A DNA stretch of 64,000 nucleotides from Maricaulis sp. (GTDB lineage Bacteria > Pseudomonadota > Alphaproteobacteria > Caulobacterales > Maricaulaceae): the NCBI GenBank assembly GCA_029251785.1, contig JAQXCQ010000095.1, positions 19,707 to 83,706 of the forward strand. Reading direction: 5' to 3'. Below, piece after piece: positions 18,200-27,020 of this stretch. The notes below the pieces were generated by a model, which ran no database searches, was not told the DNA's origin, and saw only the letters and a list, made by a program, of their open reading frames with translations. Made by a program: the position numbers and the translations under genes. Numbering within the stretch: position 1 is the first letter of the stretch; each line of letters starts with the position of its first letter.

Positions 18200-18654
18200 T
18201 CGCCGCCATCATCGCCCAAAGCAACATTCGCGGCCGACAGGCGATCTTGCTGCTGCTGGGACAGAGCGTCTGCACGACCGGAATCATCACCCGTGCGCGG
18301 TACCTCATCGCAGGTTTCACCGCAGGAGAGCGTAAAGCGGTCGGGACCACGGAACAGTGCGACTTGACCATCGACCGGGCTGCCGACCACGATTTCCTGA
18401 GAGTAAATGGTGCGGCCGACCCGATCCAGGGCGATCACATTCGTCCGTCCCTGGAGTCGACCCGTCAAAATGAGGGTACGTCCATCATGGATCATGGCGT
18501 CCGCGATGGAGGGGTTGCCCACCACAACAACAGACGCATCAGCCGGCAGGCGAACAACATGGGCGTGTTCTGTTGGAACCAGCAGGTCCGATGCCGCGGC
18601 CGGGGCAATCATCGCGAGCGAGAAAACAATAGATGCGGCGAGATGGCGGATCAT
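18196..18654 (-). CDS. small CpaC N-domain protein (pilus assembly, periplasmic)
   Basis: 152 residues with a Sec signal peptide (MIRHLAASIVFSLAMIAPAAAS). About 80 residues then match the N-terminal domain of the CpaC secretin (PF13629-type): LPADASVVVVGNPSIADAMI and TLILTGRLQGRTNVIALD; compare LPVDAADVLVTNPEIANAVV in CpaC itself further along. There is no secretin barrel. The tail has a Cys pair (LSCGETCDEVPR) and is Gln/Asp-rich. Such stand-alone domains occur in tad loci of alphaproteobacteria; a role beside the secretin is inferred. First gene of the leftward operon. Confidence 0.82.
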   Translation of the reverse strand: MIRHLAASIVFSLAMIAPAAASDLLVPTEHAHVVRLPADASVVVVGNPSIADAMIHDGRTLILTGRLQGRTNVIALDRVGRTIYSQEIVVGSPVDGQVALFRGPDRFTLSCGETCDEVPRTGDDSGRADALSQQQQDRLSAANVALGDDGGE

Positions 18655-18926
18655 GATGCACTCCTACAGGGGCTCTAACAGATTATGGAGCTGATCCTGA
18701 CGCGCGCGGGTGAATCTTTCATAAACATCACTGAAATTTTTTTACTTGTATCATATTGGCACATTAGCAATCTGTTCACTATAGATTACTGAAAATGCAA
18801 TAAATCTTTTGTTAAGCAAGCTTTTTTACCTCATCGAAATGCTTCTTGTGTTTACTGATCATCATTCAGAAGGGGTCGGGACTGATCGACTTCTGAGGGT
18901 GTAGAAAAATCACGGGAGTTGATGTT
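18655..18926. promoter_or_regulatory. divergent promoter region of the pilus locus
   Basis: 272 bases between the leftward pseudopilin operon and the Flp pilin gene. The stretch from about 18720 to 18850 is clearly more AT-rich than its surroundings (runs such as TTTTTTTAC and AATAAATC), fitting promoter DNA. TTAA-N7-TTTT at 18812-18826 partly resembles a CtrA site, which is known to control pilA in Caulobacter, but the second half does not match. No gene is seen. Confidence 0.5.
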
Positions 18927-19085
18927 ATGAAATTTGTATCACGCTTTTTTAAAGACGAATCCGGTGCCACTGCTATTGAGTATGGCCTGATTGCCGCACT
19001 TATTGCCGTTGTAATCATCGGTGCTGTTACCGCTCTTGGTACAGGCGTAAGCGACAACTTCAACACAGTCGCCGGCGCCCTTTAA
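18927..19085 (+). CDS. flp: Flp-type major pilin (prepilin)
   Basis: A 52-residue prepilin: short basic leader MKFVSRFFKDESG, then ATAIEYGLIAALIAVVIIGA, the highly conserved Flp motif, and a short tail VSDNFNTVAGAL. Cleavage by the CpaA peptidase is expected after Gly13, leaving a mature pilin of about 39 residues with Glu and Tyr at positions 5 and 6. GGGAG lies about 9 bases before the ATG. It is followed at once by a strong terminator, so it is a separate, probably highly expressed unit ahead of the cpa operon. It is too short for a 60-codon cutoff and is easily missed. Confidence 0.95.
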   Translation: MKFVSRFFKDESGATAIEYGLIAALIAVVIIGAVTALGTGVSDNFNTVAGAL

Positions 19086-19119
19086 GCGCTGACAGACAGT
19101 TGAATTGAGTATCAGGCAC

Positions 19120-19150
19120 GGCCGCCCCGATCGGGGCGGCCTTTGTCTGT
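19120..19150 (+). terminator. intrinsic terminator after flp
   Basis: GGCCGCCCCGA (19120-19130) and TCGGGGCGGCC (19131-19141) are perfect reverse complements, giving a 9-bp GC stem with a GATC-type tetraloop. They are followed by CTTTGTCTGTTT. It would separate abundant flp mRNA from the assembly genes. Confidence 0.88.
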
Positions 19151-19343
19151 TTAAATGTGGCCGCGCCCACCTTGATCTGTCGCGATCCAGCCAGGTCAAT
19201 CTATTTCAATCTGGACCCGTATTGCGCAGAATCCCTCCTGTTGAATTCCGTTCCGCAGGGCGTTCAAAATCAATTTCGTGGGCGCCAACCTCAAATTAAG
19301 GCTCTCGATCTAGACTTGCTCAAAATCAGATGTGGGAAATATA

Positions 19344-19841
19344 ATGTTGCTTCAAGTCACACTTTTACTTTTCGTCGCGCTGATGCTTTTGGCTGCGGTC
19401 TCAGATTTGGTGCGATTTACGATTCCCAACAAGCTTTGCATCGCTATCGCTGCCCTGTTTCCGGTGGCAGCGATGATGGCGGGGTTTAGTTTGCCGCTTT
19501 TCGGCTTTCATTTATTGGGCGGAATCCTCGCTCTGGTGCTGGGCATGGCTCTGTTTGCGCCCGGCTGGATCGGTGGCGGCGATGCGAAATTATTCGCTGC
19601 AGCCGGCTTCTGGTTCGGAATCTCTGGCTTGACTGCATTTTTAATGTACACGGCTTTGATCGGCGGGGGGCTGGTCATCGTCCTCCTCGTGGCGCGGAAA
19701 TTCGCGCCAATTATGGGCTTGCCGACCGCCTGGACCTATGAAACAGCCTTGTCTGATGGTGCGCCTGTGCCCTACGGCGTGGCCCTCGCAGGCGGTGCAA
19801 TGTGGGCTCTGCCATCATCGGTCTGGCTAATGATCGCTTGA
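19344..19841 (+). CDS. cpaA: prepilin peptidase CpaA/TadV
   Basis: 165-residue integral membrane aspartic peptidase that cuts the Flp leader. It is a short form without the methylase domain. Both catalytic aspartates are visible: Asp21 in AAVSDLVRF and Asp80 in WIGGGDAKLF. At least four hydrophobic spans are seen. I prefer the ATG at 19344 with GTGGGA seven bases upstream; a GTG at 19332 adds four residues. The 246 bases between flp and this gene hold the terminator and presumably a promoter, with no gene. Confidence 0.92.
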   Translation: MLLQVTLLLFVALMLLAAVSDLVRFTIPNKLCIAIAALFPVAAMMAGFSLPLFGFHLLGGILALVLGMALFAPGWIGGGDAKLFAAAGFWFGISGLTAFLMYTALIGGGLVIVLLVARKFAPIMGLPTAWTYETALSDGAPVPYGVALAGGAMWALPSSVWLMIA

Positions 19842-19960
19842 GGTCCAATCCAGATTTTCTCGAATTAGAGCGCACTGAACCTTTAGTATTAACGCGACCT
19901 TGATGAATTCGGCGTTTGATCTGAAACGTATTTGTGCGTTTGAGAGGTTTGAAGCGTCCA

Positions 19961-20794
19961 ATGAACGCGGTTCGTATTGCCATCCTTGCAGCAGCTGCCT
20001 TGGCTGCCGTCGCTGTCGCCTTCTTCGTTCGTCAGGCGATGACGAGCGAAATTCCTCAAACTGTGCGGGTTGAGGCACGTCCTGATCTGCGCATACTCGC
20101 GGCGCGTCAGGATCTGGTTATCGGCCAGCAGGTCAGTGCAAATGATTTGTATTGGCAAGCCTGGCCAGAAGAGGCCACCGGCCCGGGATATATCATCGAA
20201 AACCGAGGGCAATCCGCAGCCGACTTCGCCGGCGCGATTGTTCGCAGTGCGATCAGCCAGGGTGAGCCAATCACTGGCCGTCGACTGGTGCAGGCCGGCG
20301 ATGCCGGCTTTATGTCCGCCATTTTGACACCGGGCATGCGCGCAGTGGCCGTGCCCATTTCTCCGGAAACGGCAGCGGGCGGTTTTATTCTGCCCAATAG
20401 CCGAGTGGACGTTATCGTCTCTTATGAGCAGGAGAGCGAAAATGGTCGTAGTACACGACGTAATTTTGTCGCCCAGACCCTGGTAGAAAATGCCCGCGTC
20501 CTGGCGATCGACGGCACATTTGGAGAGGCCGAGGAAAATGTGCTCGGTGACACTGCCACTTTGGAATTAACACCCGATCAGGCGCGTGCGGTCACGCTGG
20601 CGGTCGCGCGCGGTGAGATCGCCCTCGTCTTGCGCAGTCTTTCCGATGGAAATGGTGGGCCTCAGCTTGTCGCCAGTGGCAATGCATCTGAAGCAGCCAT
20701 GTCCCAGCTCAATGCGGACGACAATGTCAGCAGATCGGTCACCATCGTTCGATACGGTCATGCGCGACAAGTCGCGTTGGCGGACGGCAATTGA
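19961..20794 (+). CDS. cpaB: Flp pilus assembly protein CpaB (RcpC)
   Basis: 277 residues. An N-terminal membrane anchor (VRIAILAAAALAAVAVAFFV) is followed by an SAF-type domain (RILAARQDLVIGQQVSANDLYW) and the CpaB core: GMRAVAVPISPETAAGGFI, PNSRVDVIVSYEQ and NVLGDTATLELTPDQARAVT. CpaB is periplasmic, supports or gates the CpaC secretin and may bind peptidoglycan. The start is the ATG at 19961; a GTG at 19934 is in frame. It is the first of a compact cpaBCDEF-tadBC operon. Confidence 0.93.
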   Translation: MNAVRIAILAAAALAAVAVAFFVRQAMTSEIPQTVRVEARPDLRILAARQDLVIGQQVSANDLYWQAWPEEATGPGYIIENRGQSAADFAGAIVRSAISQGEPITGRRLVQAGDAGFMSAILTPGMRAVAVPISPETAAGGFILPNSRVDVIVSYEQESENGRSTRRNFVAQTLVENARVLAIDGTFGEAEENVLGDTATLELTPDQARAVTLAVARGEIALVLRSLSDGNGGPQLVASGNASEAAMSQLNADDNVSRSVTIVRYGHARQVALADGN

Positions 20795-20805
20795 GGGAGA
20801 TGGTG

Positions 20806-22278
20806 ATGTTTCGGTCCATAGCAATTGCTGTTTCCTTGATGCTGAGCGCCCCGCTTGTCTCGCAGGCCCAGAGCCTCGCCGACAATAATGAGCGCGGCAA
20901 TACCATGCAGGTTCACATCCGTGCGCCGGGTGTGGGCCCCGTATCCGAGACGCTCAATCTACCGCTGAGCAAGGCCGCAGTGATTCATTTGCCGGTCGAC
21001 GCCGCCGATGTGCTGGTCACCAATCCCGAGATCGCGAATGCGGTCGTCCGCACGCCGACACGCGCCTATGTCCTCGGTATGAGTGTTGGCCAGACCAATG
21101 TGTTTTTCTTTGATGGTGACGGTCAGCTTATTCTGGATCTGGATATCCGCGTTGAACGCGATCTTGCACCATTGCAAGAAGCGCTCATACGATTTTTGCC
21201 CGACTCCCGCGTTACTGCCGAAGCCATGAATGATCACATTGTCCTCTCTGGCTCTGTGCCCAGCGCCAGCGCGGCAGACACGGCCCTGCGTATCGCTCAA
21301 CGCTGGTCGGCCGATCCCGAGCATGTGATGAGCATGTTGTCGATCGAGGCACGGGAACAGGTGATGCTCAGCGTTCGCATCGTCGAGATGCAGCGCACGA
21401 TTGTTCGCCAGCTGGGAATTAATCTGTCGACGGCAGGCAGCTCCGGTGAATTCAATTTCGCCGTTGCGACCCAAAACGAATTTTCGCTGGTCGGGCGCTT
21501 CCTCAACGGACTGTCCGCCGGCGTCGACTGGACCAGTGGCAATCCGGGCGGCATCACGGGTGTGAGCTCGCTTCTGCAAGCCATGGAGCGTGTCGGTCTG
21601 GTGCGCACACTGGCTGAGCCAACATTGACTGCAATTACAGGCGAGTCTGCCAATTTCCTGGCCGGAGGTGAATTCCCGGTCCCGGTTGGTCGTGACCGCG
21701 ACGGAAATGTGGTGATCGAGTACAAATCATTCGGTGTCGGCCTTGGCTTTACGCCGCTGGTATTGTCGGAAGGTCGCATCAGCCTGCGCATCTCTACCGA
21801 GGTCTCCGAGCTGACCACGCAAGGGTCGCTGACATTGTCTTCAACGGCTGTTACGGATGATGCGGGCAATATCATCGGAACCGTGCCCGGGCTCACCATT
21901 CCGGCCCTCAACGTCAATCGCGCTGAGACAACCGTCGAGCTTCCCTCCGGTGGCAGCTTGGTTCTGGCGGGTCTGATTCAGGAAGAAACGCGTCAAAATC
22001 TCGACGGCGTGCCGGGTGTTCAAAACATTCCGATCCTGGGAGCCCTGTTCCGTTCTCGTGATTTCGAGAGTCAGGAAACTGAATTGGTCGTCATCGTGAC
22101 ACCTTATCTGGTGGATCCGGCCAACCCGAACGGGTTAAGCACACCCGCCGACGGTCTCCAAAATGCCGATGAGGCCAGTGCCCTCCTCTTTGGTCGTATT
22201 AATCGTGTGTACTCAGTTCCCGGTTCCGATACCGGCGAGCAGAGCTGGAATGGCCCCGTTGGCTTCCTGTTTGAATAG
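20806..22278 (+). CDS. cpaC: Flp pilus outer-membrane secretin CpaC (RcpA)
   Basis: 490 residues: signal peptide (MFRSIAIAVSLMLSAPLVSQAQ), the pilus N-domain (LPVDAADVLVTNPEIANAVV), a BON-like segment (FLPDSRVTAEAMNDHIVLSG) and the secretin barrel with EPTLTAITGESANFLAGGE and the VPGVQNIPILGALFRS signature near the end. It forms the outer-membrane ring through which the pilus passes. GAGGGAG lies 6 bases before the ATG at 20806; in-frame upstream starts (20791, 20800) overlap the cpaB stop or the ribosome site. Confidence 0.95.
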   Translation: MFRSIAIAVSLMLSAPLVSQAQSLADNNERGNTMQVHIRAPGVGPVSETLNLPLSKAAVIHLPVDAADVLVTNPEIANAVVRTPTRAYVLGMSVGQTNVFFFDGDGQLILDLDIRVERDLAPLQEALIRFLPDSRVTAEAMNDHIVLSGSVPSASAADTALRIAQRWSADPEHVMSMLSIEAREQVMLSVRIVEMQRTIVRQLGINLSTAGSSGEFNFAVATQNEFSLVGRFLNGLSAGVDWTSGNPGGITGVSSLLQAMERVGLVRTLAEPTLTAITGESANFLAGGEFPVPVGRDRDGNVVIEYKSFGVGLGFTPLVLSEGRISLRISTEVSELTTQGSLTLSSTAVTDDAGNIIGTVPGLTIPALNVNRAETTVELPSGGSLVLAGLIQEETRQNLDGVPGVQNIPILGALFRSRDFESQETELVVIVTPYLVDPANPNGLSTPADGLQNADEASALLFGRINRVYSVPGSDTGEQSWNGPVGFLFE

Positions 22279-22292
22279 TGGAGTTTGTAATC

Positions 22293-22961
22293 GTGACGTA
22301 TCGCCTCGTTAAATCACTGTTCGCCGCTATTGCTGGATCGCTGGCCCTTTCGGCCTGCGCGACTGTTCCTGCCAATACCGATTTGCCGCGGGCAAGTGCT
22401 GTTGCCGAGACGTTCCGTGCCGATATGCCGGTCAACCCGGCCGACAATGGGCTGACATGGGCCCAGCTTGATCTGCTGGCGGCTGTCGCCGACGAATACA
22501 ATGTCCGGGGCCATGGGCCATTGGTCATCACCTTCCCGCAGGGCTCAAATAATGAAGAGGCGGCCATCGGCGCGATCGCTGAAGCTCGCACCTATCTTTA
22601 TGGGCGCGGGCTCGACTGGCGTCAGATTTCCGGCGGTCACTACAATGCGCAGGGTCAGCATAATGCGGCCGTCATCTTTTCCTTCACGCGCTACCAGGCA
22701 ATTGCCCCCGATTGCCCGGAAGGCTGGGGTGATCTGGCCCGAGAATTCAATAATCGCCCCGGGCCGCGCTTCGGTTGCGCCATGGCGACCAATTTGGCGG
22801 CAATGGTCAGCGACCCGCGCGATCTAATAAGCCCCCGTAATCAGCAACCCGCCGATACCGGTCGACGTCAGACAATCCTCAACGAATACCGGGCCGGTGA
22901 ATCAACAGCGAGTGAGCGCAGTGACTACGAAAGTGGAACTGTTAGCTCGGTCGGTAATTAG
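22293..22961 (+). CDS. cpaD: pilus assembly lipoprotein CpaD (RcpB)
   Basis: About 222 residues with a lipoprotein signal (LALSACAT lipobox) and the CpaD core: HGPLVITFPQGSNNEEAAIG, GRGLDWRQISGGHYN, DCPEGWGDLAREFNNRPG and FGCAMATNLAAMVSDPRDL. It is an outer-membrane lipoprotein partner of the CpaC secretin. I read a GTG start at 22293 with GGAG nine bases upstream; a GTG overlapping the cpaC stop at 22278 is also in frame and adds MEFVI. Confidence 0.9.
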   Translation: MTYRLVKSLFAAIAGSLALSACATVPANTDLPRASAVAETFRADMPVNPADNGLTWAQLDLLAAVADEYNVRGHGPLVITFPQGSNNEEAAIGAIAEARTYLYGRGLDWRQISGGHYNAQGQHNAAVIFSFTRYQAIAPDCPEGWGDLAREFNNRPGPRFGCAMATNLAAMVSDPRDLISPRNQQPADTGRRQTILNEYRAGESTASERSDYESGTVSSVGN

Positions 22962-22980
22962 GCGGGCAGGGAAGAACACA

Positions 22981-24525
22981 ATGAACGACGCAAACCGCGC
23001 CCTCAAAAATGATCCCCTGATGGAAGATGATGATCCGTTTATGGATGCGTCCGACATCGAAAGATTGATGCTGGGTGAGGCAACCCGTGAGGATATTCTC
23101 GTTGAGGATCGCGCCCAATCGCCCGGCAAGGCATTTGGTGCCGGTGCGACGTTGGATCCGGACGTTCTCGACGAGTCGGCGGATCCCTATATGTCCGAAC
23201 CCCATTTCGACGCGCCCGAAGAGGCTGTCACGGTCGATCCCGCCTTTGATGAATTGCGCGAGGAAGTCGCCCAATCTACGGCCGCGATGCCCGGTGGGGA
23301 AACGTTATACGGCGAAGTTGATGCCGAGGTCTCCGAACAGCCTATTCCACGTATTGCCATAGCCGCATTCTGCGAGCGGCCGGAAACCGGAGCTCTGATC
23401 CACAATGCCGCTGATGATCGCCGTCTTGCGCGGGCCCATGTTGACGTAGAGCTCGGCGGTCTACCGGCTGCGATTGAACGTTTTCACGACGCGACAACCC
23501 CGAACTTGCTGATCGTTGAGAGCGGAATGCGTGGTCGCGGCCTGTTTGAGCAGCTCGAAGAACTGGCTGCGGTTTGTGATGCCGACACCAAGGTTGTTGT
23601 CATCGGCGCCTCTAACGACATTTCCCTGTATCGCAGTTTGATGAAGCGCGGGGTCAGTGAATATCTGGTGCCGCCAATGACACCGCTGCACCTGATCCGG
23701 ACCATCTCAGATTTATTTCTTGATCCCGAGCAGCCCTTCGCCGGTAAAACCGTTGCCTTTATCGGTGCCAAGGGTGGGGTTGGCTCGTCAACGATTGCAC
23801 ACAATGCGTCCTGGGCACTGACTGAGGGGCTGCAATCGGATGCCGTTCTCGTCGATATGGATTTGTCATTCGGAACGGCAGGGCTCGACTTCAATCAGGA
23901 CCCGGCCCAGACATTGGGTGACGCCTTGGCAGAACCTGACCGCCTGGACGAGGCCCTTCTGGATCGGCTTTTGGTGCGGTGTACCGATCGCCTGAGCCTG
24001 TTCTCCGCCCCCGCCACTCTTGAGCGGGATTGGGAGTTTTCTCCGGTCGCGTACGAAATGGTGCTCGAAAAGGTTCGCCGCCAAGCGCCGAATATCATCC
24101 TTGACTTGCCTCATTTCTGGATGCCGTGGGTGAAACAAACCCTGCTTTCCGCTGATGAGGTCGTTGTTACGGTGACGCCGGATCTGGCGTCGCTGCGCAA
24201 TGCGAAGAATTTGTTCGATCTGGTTACCGGCGCACGTCCAAATGATGATCCGCCCAAGGTTGTCATCAATATGGCCGGCATTCCGAAACGACCCGAAATT
24301 CCGATCAAGGATTTCGCCGATGCGCTTGGCGCGCCGCCGGTTCTGGTTCTGCCGTTTGAGCCGATGCTGTTTGGCAAGGCTTCGAATAATGGTCAGATGA
24401 TCACCGAGGTCGACCCGAAATCCAAGGCGGCTGAAGGTTTTGCCCATTTGGCAAGTATGATCACGGGGCGTGTTGCTGCTCCCAATAAGAAACGCTCCCT
24501 GTTCGGGAATCTTTTTGGAGGCTAA
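22981..24525 (+). CDS. cpaE: pilus assembly ATPase-like protein CpaE (TadZ)
   Basis: 514 residues. Residues 1-120 are a disordered, very acidic region with repeated DP-aromatic motifs (DDPFMDASD, ADPYMSEPH, DPAFDELRE). About 130-250 is a response-regulator-like domain without clear phosphorylation site (LLIVESGMRGRGLFEQL). From about 255 on is a MinD/ParA ATPase domain with a Walker-A-like loop FIGAKGGVGSSTIAHN in which the deviant-Walker first lysine is kept but the final Lys-Thr is Ser-Ser, suggesting weak or no ATP hydrolysis. TadZ/CpaE places the pilus machine at the pole. AGGGAAG precedes the ATG at 22981. Confidence 0.93.
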   Translation: MNDANRALKNDPLMEDDDPFMDASDIERLMLGEATREDILVEDRAQSPGKAFGAGATLDPDVLDESADPYMSEPHFDAPEEAVTVDPAFDELREEVAQSTAAMPGGETLYGEVDAEVSEQPIPRIAIAAFCERPETGALIHNAADDRRLARAHVDVELGGLPAAIERFHDATTPNLLIVESGMRGRGLFEQLEELAAVCDADTKVVVIGASNDISLYRSLMKRGVSEYLVPPMTPLHLIRTISDLFLDPEQPFAGKTVAFIGAKGGVGSSTIAHNASWALTEGLQSDAVLVDMDLSFGTAGLDFNQDPAQTLGDALAEPDRLDEALLDRLLVRCTDRLSLFSAPATLERDWEFSPVAYEMVLEKVRRQAPNIILDLPHFWMPWVKQTLLSADEVVVTVTPDLASLRNAKNLFDLVTGARPNDDPPKVVINMAGIPKRPEIPIKDFADALGAPPVLVLPFEPMLFGKASNNGQMITEVDPKSKAAEGFAHLASMITGRVAAPNKKRSLFGNLFGG

Positions 24526-24531
24526 CCGCCC

Positions 24532-26013
24532 ATGTTCGGCAAACGCGCCGGTGCTGCATCTCCTAAACGTGCCCCCACAGCCCCGGCTACCGCCGCGGCG
24601 GCCGTCAATGATGCGCCAAAATCCGCCACGCCCGCACCCCAGGTCCCGCACAAGGACGCCGGGGCGGAAAAACGCCGGCAGCCCAAGGCGGCTCCGGTGC
24701 CTAAAAGGACAGTCTCGGCCGCAGAACCGGGCGGACGATCGGAAGAATATTACGCGGTAAAAACCACAATTTTTAATGCGTTGATCGATACCATCGATCT
24801 CGGGCAGTTGGCGCGTCTCGATCAGGAGACCGCCGCCGAGGAAATCCGTGACATCGTCACCGAGATCATCTCGATCAAAAATGTTGCCATGTCGATCGCC
24901 GAGCAGGAGCAGCTCCTTACCGACATTTGCAACGATGTGCTCGGTTATGGCCCTCTTGAGCCTCTGCTGGCGCGCGATGATATCTCCGATATCATGGTCA
25001 ATGGCGCCGACGACGTTTTCATCGAGGTCAATGGCAAGGTTGAACGCACCAATATCCGTTTCCGCGATAACGCTCAGCTGATGAATATCTGTCAGCGAAT
25101 TGTGAGCCAGGTTGGCCGACGTGTGGATGAAAGTTCGCCCGTCTGTGATGCCCGCCTCGCGGATGGTTCTCGCGTCAATGTGATCGCGCCGCCACTGGCG
25201 CTTGATGGTCCGACATTGACCATCCGGAAATTCAAAAAAGACAAGCTGACAATGGATAAGCTTGTCGAATTCGCTTCTATCACCCCGGAAGGTGCCAAAG
25301 TACTCGCCGTGATCGGGGCCAGCCGATGCAACGTCCTCATCTCTGGCGGTACCGGTTCGGGTAAGACGACCCTGCTCAATTGTATGACCGGCTATATCGA
25401 GGAAGATGAGCGCGTTGTGACCTGTGAGGACGCCGCTGAATTGCAACTTCAGCAGCCACATGTCGTCCGCCTTGAGACTCGTCCGCCCAATCTGGAGGGC
25501 GCTGGTGAGGTCACCATGCGTGATTTGGTCAAGAACTGTCTGAGGATGCGTCCGGAACGCATTATCGTGGGTGAGGTGCGTGGACCTGAGGCGTTTGATC
25601 TCCTGCAGGCCATGAATACCGGCCATGACGGCTCCATGGGCACGCTGCACGCCAACTCCCCGCGCGAGGCGATGTCGCGGATTGAATCCATGATCACAAT
25701 GGGTGGTTACGGCCTGCCGGCCAGAACCATTCGCGAAATGATCTCGGGCTCAATTGATGTCATCATCCAGGCCGCCCGATTGCGCGACGGATCGAGAAAA
25801 ATTACCCACATCACCGAAATTATCGGCATGGAGGGCGAAGTTATCGTCACTCAGGATCTGTTTGTCTACGAGATCCAGGGCGAGGACGCGGACGGCAATA
25901 TCGCCGGCATTCACTGCTCCACTGGTATCGCGCGTCCAAAGTTCTGGGACCGCGCACGTTATTTCGGCCTCGAGCGCGAACTGGCCAACGCCCTGGATGA
26001 ATCGGAGGCCTGA
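24532..26013 (+). CDS. cpaF: secretion/assembly ATPase CpaF (TadA)
   Basis: 493-residue type II/IV secretion ATPase that powers Flp pilus extension and retraction at the inner membrane. The Walker A box GGTGSGKTT is at about 271-279, the Asp box/Walker B in [19 protein letters not shown], and the His box in [17 protein letters not shown]. An N-terminal Ala/Pro/Lys-rich linker of about 70 residues precedes the conserved N-domain ([20 protein letters not shown]). It starts 6 bases after cpaE. Confidence 0.97.
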   Translation: MFGKRAGAASPKRAPTAPATAAAAVNDAPKSATPAPQVPHKDAGAEKRRQPKAAPVPKRTVSAAEPGGRSEEYYAVKTTIFNALIDTIDLGQLARLDQETAAEEIRDIVTEIISIKNVAMSIAEQEQLLTDICNDVLGYGPLEPLLARDDISDIMVNGADDVFIEVNGKVERTNIRFRDNAQLMNICQRIVSQVGRRVDESSPVCDARLADGSRVNVIAPPLALDGPTLTIRKFKKDKLTMDKLVEFASITPEGAKVLAVIGASRCNVLISGGTGSGKTTLLNCMTGYIEEDERVVTCEDAAELQLQQPHVVRLETRPPNLEGAGEVTMRDLVKNCLRMRPERIIVGEVRGPEAFDLLQAMNTGHDGSMGTLHANSPREAMSRIESMITMGGYGLPARTIREMISGSIDVIIQAARLRDGSRKITHITEIIGMEGEVIVTQDLFVYEIQGEDADGNIAGIHCSTGIARPKFWDRARYFGLERELANALDESEA

Positions 26014-26015
26014 GC

Positions 26016-27011
26016 ATGAATGAGGACATGGCTTTCATTTTCGCCGCCGTCGCGGCGTTTGTTGCGATCGCCGGTGTCGGCTGGGTCGCGGTCGGTGCTG
26101 CCGGCGATGCGCAATCCAAACGTCGTATGCAGACCGTGGTTGGTGCCGGGGGTTTGGAGCGGGGCAAGCGTCACCACTCGGCGCTTGATGCCGCAGCGCA
26201 GCGCAAGCGTCACGTCCAAGAATCGCTCAAGGATATGGAGCAGCGCCAGAAAGACCAGCGCAAGAAAAACCTGACATTGAAATCCAGGATCCAACAGGCG
26301 GGCATGGATTTCACGCCAGCACGTTTCTGGTTGGCATCCCTGGGCATGGCAGTTTTGGGATTTGTCCTCGCCTATGTCACAGGGCAGACAATGTTGATGT
26401 CAGGTGGATCGGCCGTCATTGCGGGGTTGGGCTTACCGCGCTGGTGGCTCGGTTTCATGTGTTCGCGACGCAAGAAAAAATTCACCCAGGAATTTGCCAA
26501 TGCGCTCGACGTTATCGTACGCGGCATCAAATCTGGCCTGCCACTTAATGAGTGCCTCAAAATCATTTCACGGGAATCACCTGAACCCGTTGCTTCCGAA
26601 TTCCAGCTTCTGGTTGAGGGCATAGCGCTCGGCGTCTCACTGGAAGACGGATTGCGCCGCATGTGCGAACGCATGCCGCTGCCGGAATTGAACTTCTTCA
26701 CAACGGTATTGGTGATTCAACAAAAGACAGGCGGTAATCTCGCCGAGGCGCTTGGCAATCTGGCCATGGTGTTGCGCGCGCGAAAGATGATGCGGGAAAA
26801 AATTGGTGCCCTATCCGCAGAGGCCAAGTCCTCTGCCGGCATTATCGGTTCGATGCCACCGGGTGTGGGCGGCATCGTCTATCTGACCACGCCTTCCTAT
26901 ATGAGCCAGATGGTCACCGACCCGACAGGTCAGCTCATGCTGCTCGGCGGTGCCACCTGGATGGCGATCGGCATTTTCGTCATGCGCGGCATGATCAACT
27001 TCAAGATCTAG
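26016..27011 (+). CDS. tadB: Tad pilus inner-membrane platform protein TadB
   Basis: 331 residues, T2SSF-domain protein. An N-terminal span (FIFAAVAAFVAIAGVGWVAV) is followed by a basic cytoplasmic stretch, paired spans around 110-150, the T2SSF signature region (FANALDVIVRGIKSGLPLNE, ESPEPVASEFQLLVEG, QQKTGGNLAEALGNLA) and two C-terminal spans. It works with TadC as the platform that CpaF drives. It starts 2 bases after the cpaF stop. Confidence 0.95.
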   Translation: MNEDMAFIFAAVAAFVAIAGVGWVAVGAAGDAQSKRRMQTVVGAGGLERGKRHHSALDAAAQRKRHVQESLKDMEQRQKDQRKKNLTLKSRIQQAGMDFTPARFWLASLGMAVLGFVLAYVTGQTMLMSGGSAVIAGLGLPRWWLGFMCSRRKKKFTQEFANALDVIVRGIKSGLPLNECLKIISRESPEPVASEFQLLVEGIALGVSLEDGLRRMCERMPLPELNFFTTVLVIQQKTGGNLAEALGNLAMVLRARKMMREKIGALSAEAKSSAGIIGSMPPGVGGIVYLTTPSYMSQMVTDPTGQLMLLGGATWMAIGIFVMRGMINFKI

Positions 27012-27020
27012 GAGTTCGTC

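Noticed and set aside
23866..25650. 594-codon open frame antisense to cpaE and cpaF
   Set aside because: It mirrors two well-supported genes, has composition typical of an antisense shadow (many His, Arg, Asp, Ile in odd order), no ribosome site and no recognisable domain.
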